Source: a bacterium
Lineage (GTDB): Bacteria > Patescibacteriota > Patescibacteriia > UBA1558 > S5-K13
Direction: 5' to 3'
NCBI GenBank assembly: GCA_021106915.1
Contig: JAIOTH010000066.1
Coordinates: 1 to 6,196 of the forward strand
DNA: 6,196 nt
The translations under genes and the position numbers were made by a program. Of this stretch, positions 1 through 4,876 are shown in pieces. Numbering within the stretch: the stretch's first letter is position 1; each line of letters begins with the position of its first letter. The notes under the pieces are model-generated. The model saw only the letters and a list, made by a program, of their open reading frames with translations, searched no databases and was not told the origin of the DNA.

Positions 1-153
1 AATAACGGCCATAGTTAAGCTATTAATAATCAAGGCTAAAATAGCTAAGAACCAAAGGGTATAATTTTTTAATTTGAATTTCCATTTAGCTTTAGGCTGG
101 ATATGTTTTTGTTTTATTTTTTTTAAAACATTTTTGGTAATATTGGGTGTCAT
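1..153 (-). CDS. Partial membrane protein, putative anti-sigma factor (N-terminal 51 residues)
   Basis: This reading frame starts with ATG at 153-151 and stays open to the window edge, so the C-terminal part is missing. Its start overlaps the stop of the upstream sigma-factor gene by four bases (ATGA, 153-150), a classic arrangement for translational coupling. The 51 visible residues begin with a lysine-rich, presumably cytoplasmic segment (about residues 7-30). A hydrophobic stretch with Trp, Phe, Leu, Ile and Ala follows from about residue 32 and fits one membrane-spanning helix. Coupling to an ECF-type sigma gene plus a short cytoplasmic N-terminus and one membrane helix fits a membrane anti-sigma factor. 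I see no zinc-binding HxxxCxxC motif in the visible part. The function is inferred from context only. It could equally be an uncharacterised membrane protein regulated together with the sigma factor. Confidence 0.7.
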   Translation of the reverse strand, partial: MTPNITKNVLKKIKQKHIQPKAKWKFKLKNYTLWFLAILALIINSLTMAVI

Positions 154-731
154 AAATTTATGTTATATTTATTTTGTTTAATTTTAAATTGTTTTTTAGC
201 TCTATTAATTAAAGTAGCGACAGTACCTTTAGGTTTTTTAAGAATATCTGAAATTTCATTATAGTCTTTATGTTCTAAAAATTTTAAAATCAAAATTTCT
301 CGATATTTAACATCCATTAAAGATAAAATATTAAATATTTGTTTTTTTAATAATTCATTGTCTATTTTTTTTTCGATATTTAAGTCGGTAGTAATGTTGT
401 TGAGAATATTATTTTGGATTTCTATATTTAAATTAGATTTTTCTGGCCGAGCTTTATTTTTTCTAAATTTACTAATTACTTCGTTATGAGTAATTCGATA
501 AATCCAAGAAGAGAATTTTAAATTAGGATCGAAATTATTTAAATTTTGATAAACTTTAATGAAAACATCTTGCAAAATATCTTCAGCATCTTCATGATTA
601 AAATTGGATATTCTTTTAGTATAGTTTAGTAATTTTGTTTCATATTTTTTCATTAAACATAAAAAATATTTCTCATTTTTTAGAGTTAGCTGAACTAATT
701 CAATGTCTGTTTTTTTGTCGCAATTTATCAT
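150..731 (-). CDS. RNA polymerase sigma factor, sigma-70 family (ECF/RpoE type)
   Basis: This 193-residue protein has the size and two-domain layout of an ECF sigma factor, which directs RNA polymerase core to a specific promoter set. Region 2 spans about residues 24-92. It contains the core-binding segment around EDAEDILQDVFIKVYQNL (48-65) and the -10-recognition segment around FSSWIYRITHNEVISKFRK (73-91). Region 4 spans about 127-182, with a helix-turn-helix (YNEISDILKKPKGTVATLINRAKKQ, 157-181) that would contact the -35 element. The acidic, asparagine-rich linker between them (about 98-125) is typical, and there is no region 1.1 or region 3. The start at 731 is the first ATG and puts region 2 at the usual distance from the N-terminus. 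The gene overlaps the next one by ATGA, suggesting a sigma/anti-sigma operon. The regulon cannot be read from the sequence. Confidence 0.93.
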   Translation of the reverse strand: MINCDKKTDIELVQLTLKNEKYFLCLMKKYETKLLNYTKRISNFNHEDAEDILQDVFIKVYQNLNNFDPNLKFSSWIYRITHNEVISKFRKNKARPEKSNLNIEIQNNILNNITTDLNIEKKIDNELLKKQIFNILSLMDVKYREILILKFLEHKDYNEISDILKKPKGTVATLINRAKKQFKIKQNKYNINL

Positions 732-738
732 TAATTTA

Positions 739-744
739 ATTATA
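739..744 (-). promoter_or_regulatory. Possible -10 element for the sigma-factor operon
   Basis: The minus strand reads TATAAT, preceded directly by TG, and ends only seven bases before the sigma-factor ATG. A transcript starting at the usual distance would begin at or next to the start codon, giving a leaderless mRNA. No convincing -35 box lies 16-19 bases upstream, and no Shine-Dalgarno sequence is present. In such AT-rich sequence a chance match is quite possible. Confidence 0.3.
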
Positions 745-847
745 CATTTATATTAATAGTACGTATATGAATGTTTTTTTCTTTCAAAAATAAAATATAA
801 ACATAATACATAAAATAAAAAATCCCATTATTAATTAATGCGACATT

Positions 848-886
848 TTAATATAAATAATAAAAAATAAATATTATTTATATTAA
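848..886. repeat. 14-bp AT-only inverted repeat at the end of the GIY-YIG remnant
   Basis: TTAATATAAATAAT (848-861) is perfectly complementary to ATTATTTATATTAA (873-886), with an 11-base A-rich loop. It covers the stop codon (878-880) of the remnant reading frame. It contains no G or C, so the hairpin would be weak. It may act as a poor terminator or simply reflect base composition. The rest of 745-847 shows nothing I can name. Confidence 0.45.
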
Positions 887-1006
887 TAATCTTTTATTTC
901 TGAATGCTATTCCTGAAGCAGTTTTTAAATATTTTTCAAAATTTAAGGCAATTTTTTTGTCTTTGAATAATATATATGTAATACATATTTTACCTTTATA
1001 ATTATA
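878..1006 (-). pseudogene. C-terminal remnant of a second GIY-YIG (URI-type) endonuclease gene
   Basis: Read on the minus strand from about 1006 to the TAA at 878-880, the frame encodes roughly 42 residues. It contains KDKKIALNFEKYLKTASG followed by IAFRNKRLLI. This matches from memory the C-terminal part of small single-domain GIY-YIG proteins, where the segment resembles 'DKxxAxxFExYLKxGSGxAFxxKR' and carries the catalytic Glu (here the E of NFEKYLK). The N-terminal half, with the two tyrosine motifs and the catalytic Arg, is missing. Coding resemblance ends where the palindromic element begins, at about 1008. There is no credible start codon in frame. It differs from the intact GIY-YIG gene at 1190-1480, so it is not a simple duplicate. 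Whether insertion of the palindrome truncated it is inference. Confidence 0.65.
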
Positions 1007-1007
1007 A

Positions 1008-1138
1008 CATCCTTCGTTGCGCGAATTGGCTGTGCCATTCGAAGCGTAGCTATACTAAAATAGTATAAAATAATTTAGTTTGTGCCCATACTTCGCTCTT
1101 CGAGCTACGCAGGGCATCCTTCGCTACGCGAAGGATGG
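1008..1138 (-). repeat. Palindromic element anchored on the tRNA-Ala 3' end
   Basis: This GC-richer block starts inside the tRNA-Ala CCA and runs away from the gene. Its first hairpin is perfect: CATCCTTCGC (1115-1124), loop TAC, GCGAAGGATG (1128-1137). Next come a TGCCC/GGGCA stem (1083-1087 with 1112-1116) and an AT stem TATACTA (1051-1057) with TAGTATA (1061-1067) beside GAAGCGTAG (1041-1049). The signature TGGCTGTGCCAT lies at 1027-1038. A further CATCCTTCG at 1008-1016 mirrors CGAAGGATG at 1129-1137, so the block has inverted ends. The same order of parts recurs after tRNA-Val at 1503-1644. Confidence 0.75.
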
Positions 1139-1212
1139 TGGACCTGAGGGGATTCGAACCCATGACCCCCTGCTTGCAAAGCAGGTGCTCTAACCAACTG
1201 AGCTACAGGCCC
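1136..1212 (-). tRNA. tRNA-Ala(TGC)
   Basis: The minus-strand RNA folds into a complete cloverleaf of 77 bases including an encoded CCA. The acceptor is GGGCCTG with CAGGTCC, which gives the G3-U70 pair that is the identity element of alanine tRNA. The D-arm is GCTC...GAGC. The anticodon stem CCTGC/GCAGG has loop TTTGCAA, so the anticodon is TGC. The T-arm has loop TTCGAAT, with one U-C mismatch in its stem (ATGGG with CCCCT). The discriminator is A. Its 5' end is overlapped by 23 bases by the GIY-YIG reading frame upstream, whose stop codon falls in the D-loop. Its CCA is part of the hairpin that follows. Confidence 0.97.
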
Positions 1213-1480
1213 ACGATACTAAATTTTCTTTCATTTTTTTAGAATATTTTTTGATTTGCCATTCTCTTTTCATAGCTTCAGACTTAGTGTCAAATTTTTC
1301 AGAATATATTATTTTAACTGGTCTTCTTGATCTTGTATATTTTGCACCCTCTCCTAAATTGTGCTTCTTTTCTCTAGATTCTAAATTTTGGCAATATCCG
1401 GTATAAAGTGAATTATCATTACATCTAGCTATATACGTATAAAACATAGAAAAATTTAGAATCATTATTTTATTTTTCAC
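1190..1480 (-). CDS. Small GIY-YIG (URI domain) endonuclease, YhbQ/UPF0213-like
   Basis: This 96-residue frame is essentially one GIY-YIG nuclease domain. The first strand is YTY (14-16) and the second motif is YTG (26-28). R36 of NLESREKKHN is the likely catalytic Arg, H40-N41 follow, and AKYTRSRRPVKIIY (46-59) is typical of the YhbQ-like branch. E73 in AMKREWQIKK is the metal-binding Glu. All key residues are present, so a DNA nuclease activity is plausible; the cellular role of this family is poorly known. The longest frame begins at GTG (1480). ATG at 1465 or ATG at 1447 (MFYTYIARC) fits family length better, and none has a clear Shine-Dalgarno. The last seven residues are translated from the tRNA-Ala gene, and the TAG stop at 1190-1192 lies in the tRNA D-loop, which is unusual. 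The gene sits between two tRNA-linked palindromic elements. Confidence 0.88.
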   Translation of the reverse strand: MKNKIMILNFSMFYTYIARCNDNSLYTGYCQNLESREKKHNLGEGAKYTRSRRPVKIIYSEKFDTKSEAMKREWQIKKYSKKMKENLVSWACSSVG

Positions 1481-1502
1481 TTTAAATGTTTTTTATTTTC
1501 TA

Positions 1503-1644
1503 TGGCGTGCCATCCGACTTGTCCTCCGAAGCAAATGCGAAGGAGGAAGCGTAGACTATGTTTTTTAATTATTTATAGTCTATTAAACAAGCCCTTCTTC
1601 GCATGAAGCTACGAAGGGCATCCTTTTCGCTACGCGAAGGATGG
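1503..1644 (-). repeat. Palindromic element anchored on the tRNA-Val 3' end
   Basis: It is homologous in layout to the element after tRNA-Ala. The first hairpin is CATCCTTttCGC (1619-1630), loop TAC, GCGAAGGATG (1634-1643), identical to the Ala copy except for a two-base bulge. The second stem is GCCCTTC (1591-1597) with GAAGGGC (1613-1619). The third is TAGACTAT (1552-1559) with ATAGTCTA (1575-1582), around an AT-rich loop and overlapping GAAGCGTAG (1546-1554). A fourth stem, TCCTCC (1522-1527) with GGAGGA (1542-1547), is not in the Ala copy. It ends with TGGCGTGCCATCC (1503-1515), whose CCATCC mirrors the GGATGG at the tRNA CCA. The GIY-YIG gene begins about 20-55 bases beyond it, depending on the start used. 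Confidence 0.75.
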
Positions 1645-1718
1645 TGGGTCCTATAGGAGTCGAACCTATGACCTTCTCGGTGTAAACGAGACGCTCTAAC
1701 CAACTGAGCCAAGGACCC
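1642..1718 (-). tRNA. tRNA-Val(TAC)
   Basis: The minus strand gives a full cloverleaf of 77 bases with encoded CCA. The acceptor GGGTCCT pairs fully with AGGACCC. The D-stem is GCTC/GAGC. The anticodon stem TCTCG/CGAGA encloses TTTACAC, so the anticodon is TAC (Val). The T-arm is ATAGG-TTCGACT-CCTAT with a perfect stem, and the discriminator is A. A palindromic element begins within its CCA. The spacer upstream (1719-1816) holds only a small hairpin, TATCTGA (1744-1750) with TCAGATA (1753-1759), and no clear promoter. Confidence 0.97.
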
Positions 1719-1816
1719 ATGTAAATAAATTACAAATGACGAATATCTGATTTCAGATAAATTATAAAACCAAATATTAAATAACGAATCAAGCTGGGCT
1801 TAACTGGATTTAAGAA

Positions 1817-1863
1817 TGGCGGTGCCATGAACTTGAATTGAGCGAAGCGAGATGAATAGTTCA

Positions 1864-1866
<3 letters not shown>
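1817..1866 (-). repeat. Short palindromic element anchored on the tRNA-Leu 3' end
   Basis: CCATGAACT (1825-1833) pairs perfectly with AGTTCATGG (1858-1866) around a 24-base loop containing GAGCGAAGCGAG. The right arm includes the whole CCA of tRNA-Leu (1864-1866). The far side carries TGGCGGTGCCAT (1817-1828), the same border signature as the Ala and Val elements, although the stem sequence is different. The loop's CGAGATGAA (1848-1856) recurs in the insertion at 1999-2007. Confidence 0.7.
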
Positions 1867-1951
<85 letters not shown>

Positions 1952-1958
1952 AGAAGAG

Positions 1959-2037
1959 TCTACCAACCTGCCCCACATATGAATGAAATTCCGCTTAACG
2001 AGATGAAATGAATTGTGCGGGGTTCCACCACTCTGGC
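1959..2037 (-). pseudogene. Broken tRNA-Leu 5' fragment split by a 56-bp palindromic insertion
   Basis: On the minus strand, GCCAGAGTGGTGGAA (2037-2023) is a leucine-tRNA acceptor and D-arm start. It is interrupted by 56 bases (2022-1967) and resumes as TTGGTAGA (1966-1959). Without the insertion the plus-strand join TCTACCAA/TTCCACCAC equals 17 bases of the intact tRNA-Leu at 1929-1945. The insertion ends in imperfectly inverted GC-rich bases (GCCCCACA at 1970-1977, TGTGCGGGG at 2014-2022) and carries CGAGATGAA, shared with the element after tRNA-Leu. No anticodon arm or 3' half follows, because the intact tRNA-Leu begins within eight bases. It is therefore not a functional tRNA or a normal intron-containing gene. 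Confidence 0.65.
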
Positions 2038-2061
2038 TAGAAAAACTGTTATTGAAATGAA

Positions 2062-2508
2062 CTATTTCACAGCAACTTTTTTCAATCTCTTTTTATAATT
2101 TTTCAAATAATAAAGCTTTGCTTTTCGAGCTTTAATTATAGTTTTTAATTCTATTTTTTCAATTAGTGGTGAATGGATAGGAAATATTTTTTCAACACCA
2201 ATTTTACCAGAAATTTTTCGAACAGTAATTGTAGCACCGATTTCTTTACCGTGTTTATGGGCTATAACTGTTCCTTCAAAAATTTGAATTCTTTCTTTTT
2301 CTTCGCCTTTGGTATTTTTTTCTTTAATTTTTTCGTGAATTCTAACAACCATACCAGTCTTAATAGTATTTATATCAACTAAAGAAAAATCAAGTTTTTG
2401 ATTACCTTTTTTCTTTTTCTTAGATTCTAATTTTTTGTCTGATTTTTCTTCTTTCTTTTTTCCAGAGGCGGATTTGCCTGTGGTGGAAATATTTTTTTCT
2501 TCTGTCAT
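2062..2508 (-). CDS. rplS: 50S ribosomal protein L19 with lysine-rich N-terminal extension
   Basis: L19 is a structural protein of the large ribosomal subunit, located at the interface with the small subunit. The conserved core spans about residues 46-142. It includes IKTGMVVRIHEKIKEKN (49-65), ERIQIFEGTVIAHKHG (72-87), TVRKISGKIGVEKIFPIHSP (95-114), IEKIEL (116-121) and the near-terminal ARKAKLYYLKNYKKRLKK (127-144). Usual L19 is about 115 residues; here 148, owing to a low-complexity N-terminus rich in Lys, Glu and Ser (1-38). No in-frame ATG lies between the core and Met1, so the extension is probably real. No Shine-Dalgarno precedes the ATG at 2508. trmD, the common neighbour of rplS, is absent here. 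The tRNA cluster follows and could share its transcript. Confidence 0.96.
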   Translation of the reverse strand: MTEEKNISTTGKSASGKKKEEKSDKKLESKKKKKGNQKLDFSLVDINTIKTGMVVRIHEKIKEKNTKGEEKERIQIFEGTVIAHKHGKEIGATITVRKISGKIGVEKIFPIHSPLIEKIELKTIIKARKAKLYYLKNYKKRLKKVAVK

Positions 2509-2538
2509 ATATGTTTTATTCTAATAAATAGTATATCA

Positions 2539-2567
2539 ATACTAACTAAAGTTAGGGGTAATGTCAA
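2539..2567 (-). promoter_or_regulatory. Predicted promoter for rplS
   Basis: On the minus strand a perfect -35 box TTGACA (2567-2562) is followed after 17 bases by TAGTAT (2544-2539), a 4/6 match to the -10 consensus. The predicted start would leave a leader of roughly 24 bases before the rplS ATG. A small CTAAC/GTTAG hairpin lies in the spacer. The -35 box sits exactly on the border of the inverted-repeat block 2564-2760. Confidence 0.5.
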
Positions 2568-2760
2568 CCCTGTTAAATAAGATTTAGATGAATATTGTAA
2601 AATAAATAGATTTTTGGTAGTTTCTACAATAGAAATGAACTTTAAATGTTATTATCTAAATCTTAATTTTATAAATTCTAATTCTTAAAGATGAGGTACA
2701 TTGTAAATGATTTGTATTTTTATTATTTAGGAAAAAGATAAAATTATCTAACAGGGTCAA
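2564..2760. mobile_element. Candidate MITE-like element between the uridylyltransferase gene and rplS
   Basis: The ends are perfect inverted repeats, CCCTGTTA (2568-2575) and TAACAGGG (2749-2756). Each is flanked by TCAA (2564-2567 and 2757-2760), as a target-site duplication would be. Inside the left half, TAAGATTTAGAT (2578-2589) and ATCTAAATCTTA (2654-2665) form a second perfect 12-bp inverted repeat. There is no coding sequence. The right TCAA contains the stop codon of the upstream gene. With such short ends in AT-rich DNA this could also be a transcription terminator or leader structure, so it needs other copies to be believed. Confidence 0.4.
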
Positions 2761-3548
2761 TAGCCATTACTTAAATTTATTTTTTGAGCCAAATTGAGTT
2801 GATCAATAGTGTTAATTCCAATAAATTCTAAATTATCATTAGAAACAGCAGAATTTATTTTAATATTTTGATCATGAGCTAAAGCAATCAAATCCGTTAA
2901 ATAATATTCATCTTGTTGATTATGATTACTTATTTTTTCTAAATTTTTCCATAACCATTCATCTTTAATACAAAATATGGCTGGATTTACTTCTTTAATT
3001 TTTTTTTCTTCTTCGCTAGCATCTTTAAATTCAACAATTTTTAAAAGCTCTTCGTTCTCACCCCTAACAATTCTACCAAATCTTTGATAGCAAGAATTTA
3101 GATCAGTAAAATTGTCTAATTTTAAGGTAAGAATAGTAAAAATAGAATCTTTTTTTTGATGAATATCTAAAATATTTTCAATTGTCTTTTGAGAAATGAA
3201 GGGAGTGTCACCATATAAGATAAGATGATTTTTATATTTCCCTTTTAATTCTGATTCTGCTTGTTGAACAGCGTGCCCAGTTCCTAATTGTTCTCTTTGC
3301 CAAATATAAGAATAATCATTTCCTAACTTTTTGATGACATTTTCACCTTTAAAACCAACTATAATAGAAATATCATGTTCATATTTGATTTTTTTAATAT
3401 TATTTAAGAGATTTTCAATTAAGCAAGTATCGTTTTTAATTAATGATAAAACTTTAGGAATCTCTTGTTTCATTCTAGTCCCCTTACCACCTGCTAAAAT
3501 TATTAAACTAGTTTTACTATTTGTTGTCATGGCAATATTTTTTTTCAT
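2757..3548 (-). CDS. Stand-alone GlmU-N-like sugar-phosphate uridylyltransferase
   Basis: This 263-residue protein matches the N-terminal pyrophosphorylase domain of GlmU, which makes UDP-GlcNAc from UTP and GlcNAc-1-phosphate in the cytoplasm. Signature parts occur in order: the nucleotide-binding loop LAGGKGTRM (18-26) with PKVL (31-34), QREQLGTGHAV (84-94), metal-binding Asp in YGDTPFI (112-118), GRIVR (158-162), IVEFKDA (171-177), EVNPAIF (186-192) and DEYYLTDLI (213-221). The protein ends there, so the left-handed beta-helix acetyltransferase half of bifunctional GlmU (about 450 residues) is absent. It would thus need ready-made GlcNAc-1-phosphate or a separate acetyltransferase; another sugar-1-phosphate is also possible. 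ATG at 3548 is used, but ATG at 3530 (residue 7) is just upstream of the conserved strand and equally plausible. No Shine-Dalgarno is visible. Confidence 0.88.
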   Translation of the reverse strand: MKKNIAMTTNSKTSLIILAGGKGTRMKQEIPKVLSLIKNDTCLIENLLNNIKKIKYEHDISIIVGFKGENVIKKLGNDYSYIWQREQLGTGHAVQQAESELKGKYKNHLILYGDTPFISQKTIENILDIHQKKDSIFTILTLKLDNFTDLNSCYQRFGRIVRGENEELLKIVEFKDASEEEKKIKEVNPAIFCIKDEWLWKNLEKISNHNQQDEYYLTDLIALAHDQNIKINSAVSNDNLEFIGINTIDQLNLAQKINLSNGY

Positions 3549-3568
3549 GGTTTGAGTTTATTTATTAT

Positions 3569-3611
3569 AAAAAATCTTTTAAAAAGATTTTTTAATTAGT
3601 TAGGGCTAATT
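3569..3611 (-). terminator. Two AT-rich hairpins after pilT, weak terminator candidate
   Basis: AATTAG (3594-3599) pairs with CTAATT (3606-3611). Next to it AAAAAATCTT (3569-3578) pairs with AAGATTTTTT (3584-3593), so the minus-strand transcript of pilT ends the second stem in six Ts. The stems are nearly free of GC pairs, so termination would be inefficient and the downstream uridylyltransferase gene could still be reached by read-through. Confidence 0.35.
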
Positions 3612-3631
3612 TTAATATAAGTATGGATTTG

Positions 3632-4654
3632 CTAAGTTAACAAAATATCAACTGTTTCTTCATCTATTAATCCTTTGGTATGTAAGCTTCTTAAAGATTG
3701 TTTCATGGTAAGCATTCCTTTGTCAGCGCTAGTTTGCATAACAGTATTAATTTGAGGAGTTTTATTTTGTCTAATAATATTTGAGATTGCTGGCGTATTA
3801 ATTAAAATTTCTCGAGCAGCAACTAAGCCTCCTCCAATTTTTGGCAAAAGTCTTTGGGCTAGAATTCCGTTTAAGACCATAGAGAATTGCATTCTAATTT
3901 GATCTTGTTGGTAGGCAGGGAAAACATCGACAATACGATCAATAACTTGTAAGGCGTTTGGTGTATGTAGAGTCGCTAAAACTAGATGTCCAGTTTCAGC
4001 TAAAGTAAGCGTTAAAGCTATACTTTCTAAATCACGCATTTCACCAACCATAATGATATCCGGATCTTGACGTAAGACATGTTTTAAACCAGCAGCAAAA
4101 GTTTTCATATCCGAGCCCAATTCTCTTTGAGTTATTATGCTTTGTGATTTTGGGAATAAATATTCAATTGGATCTTCTAAAGTTACAATAGAAACTTTTT
4201 TATTTTCATTAATATAATTAATCATGGAGGCTAAGGTAGTTGATTTTCCGCTTCCAGTTGGTCCAGTCACTAGAATTAAACCTTGTTTTTGCTGAATCAT
4301 TTCTTTGACAATATCTTCTAAGCCAATATCCTCCATTTTAGGAACGTTTTTATTAATTATTCGAGCAACTAAAGAAATATTTCCTCTTTCCCAACATAAG
4401 TTAACTCTAAATCTGCCTAAGTCATTTATTTCATAAGATAAATCTAGGTCTTTCTCTTCATAAAACTTATTTTTTTGTTCAGCATTTAAAATGTCCCCTA
4501 TTATTTTTTTTATAGCAGTTGAAGACATTTCCGGTAGATTTTTTAAAATTTCTATCTGAGTGTTAATTCGTAAAGTCGGTCGATGATTAGCTACTAAGTG
4601 AAGATCAGAGGCTTTTTTTTCAATGGCAATTTCTAAAAGTTTATTGATTTCCAT
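3632..4654 (-). CDS. pilT: Type IV pilus retraction ATPase PilT
   Basis: PilT is a hexameric cytoplasmic ATPase that depolymerises type IV pili, powering retraction, twitching and DNA uptake. The 340 residues match the usual full length of about 345. The N-terminal domain has the typical ASDLHL (15-20). The motor domain carries Walker A GPTGSGKST (131-139), the Asp box TLEDPIEY (158-165), Walker B in DPDIIMVGEMRD (197-208) and the His box ETGHLVLATLHT (220-231). AISNIIRQ (289-296) corresponds to the AIRNLIRE motif needed for retraction, which separates PilT from the assembly ATPase PilB. No pilB, pilC or pilin gene is in the window. The ATG at 4654 fits family starts. No Shine-Dalgarno is seen; a TATACT lies 13 bases upstream of the ATG. 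Confidence 0.95.
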   Translation of the reverse strand: MEINKLLEIAIEKKASDLHLVANHRPTLRINTQIEILKNLPEMSSTAIKKIIGDILNAEQKNKFYEEKDLDLSYEINDLGRFRVNLCWERGNISLVARIINKNVPKMEDIGLEDIVKEMIQQKQGLILVTGPTGSGKSTTLASMINYINENKKVSIVTLEDPIEYLFPKSQSIITQRELGSDMKTFAAGLKHVLRQDPDIIMVGEMRDLESIALTLTLAETGHLVLATLHTPNALQVIDRIVDVFPAYQQDQIRMQFSMVLNGILAQRLLPKIGGGLVAAREILINTPAISNIIRQNKTPQINTVMQTSADKGMLTMKQSLRSLHTKGLIDEETVDILLT

Positions 4655-4668
4655 ATAATTGGTTAAAA

Positions 4669-4755
4669 GTATAAAGTTACCTTGCCTACCGGCAGGCAGG
4701 AAAGTTGCAAGTTAATGCTAATATACTAATTCTACTAATTATTCAAACTTTATAC
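4669..4755. repeat. GC-rich palindrome with flanking direct repeats upstream of pilT
   Basis: CTTGCCTACCGGCAGGCAGG (4681-4700) is an almost perfect palindrome centred on CCGG and stands out in a very AT-rich spacer. It is flanked by AAAGTTAC (4673-4680) and AAAGTTGC (4701-4708), which look like an 8-bp target duplication with one change. A 10-bp inverted repeat, GTATAAAGTT (4669-4678) with AACTTTATAC (4746-4755), encloses it. From memory, similar TGCCTGCCGGCAGGCA units are scattered in Parcubacteria genomes; I cannot check this here. Confidence 0.5.
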
Positions 4756-4852
4756 AAACTGCTTAATTCAGAATTATTGATATTAAAAATTTATTTGAAA
4801 TTAAAAATTAAACCTTAAATCAAAATTAATAATTGATAATTCATCATTTATA

Positions 4853-4872
4853 TTATGGGTAAATACCCATAA
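4853..4872. terminator. Hairpin directly after the glycosyltransferase gene
   Basis: TTATGGGTA (4853-4861) pairs perfectly with TACCCATAA (4864-4872) across a two-base loop, starting four bases beyond the glycosyltransferase stop codon. There is no T-run on the minus-strand side, so this is only a possible terminator or a 3'-end stabilising stem. The rest of the spacer (4756-4852) shows nothing recognisable. Confidence 0.4.
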
Positions 4873-4876
4873 AGTA

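Noticed and set aside
1008..1644. CRISPR array or rho-independent terminators in the tRNA region
   Set aside because: There are no regularly spaced identical repeats with unique spacers, and the first hairpins are not followed by a T-run on the minus strand.
1959..2037. Intron-containing, split or permuted tRNA-Leu
   Set aside because: The insertion is in the D-arm, too short for a group I intron, and no anticodon arm or matching 3' acceptor strand (CTCTGGC on the RNA) follows.
2173..2382. Plus-strand open frame of 69 codons inside rplS
   Set aside because: It is rich in Phe and Asn as expected from the reverse complement of a Lys-rich gene, and lies wholly opposite conserved L19 sequence.
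2624..2640. Type V CRISPR-repeat-like GTAG-TTT-CTAC motif
   Set aside because: It is a single short stem with no second copy and no cas gene nearby.
2578..2665. Known L19 ribosomal-protein leader RNA
   Set aside because: The 12-bp inverted repeat lies upstream of the predicted rplS promoter, so it would not be in the rplS transcript from that promoter, and I do not recognise a known leader motif.
3331..3555. Plus-strand open frame of 74 codons opposite the uridylyltransferase start
   Set aside because: It is antisense to the conserved nucleotide-binding region, has no recognisable domain or start signal, and its hydrophobicity follows from the opposite strand.
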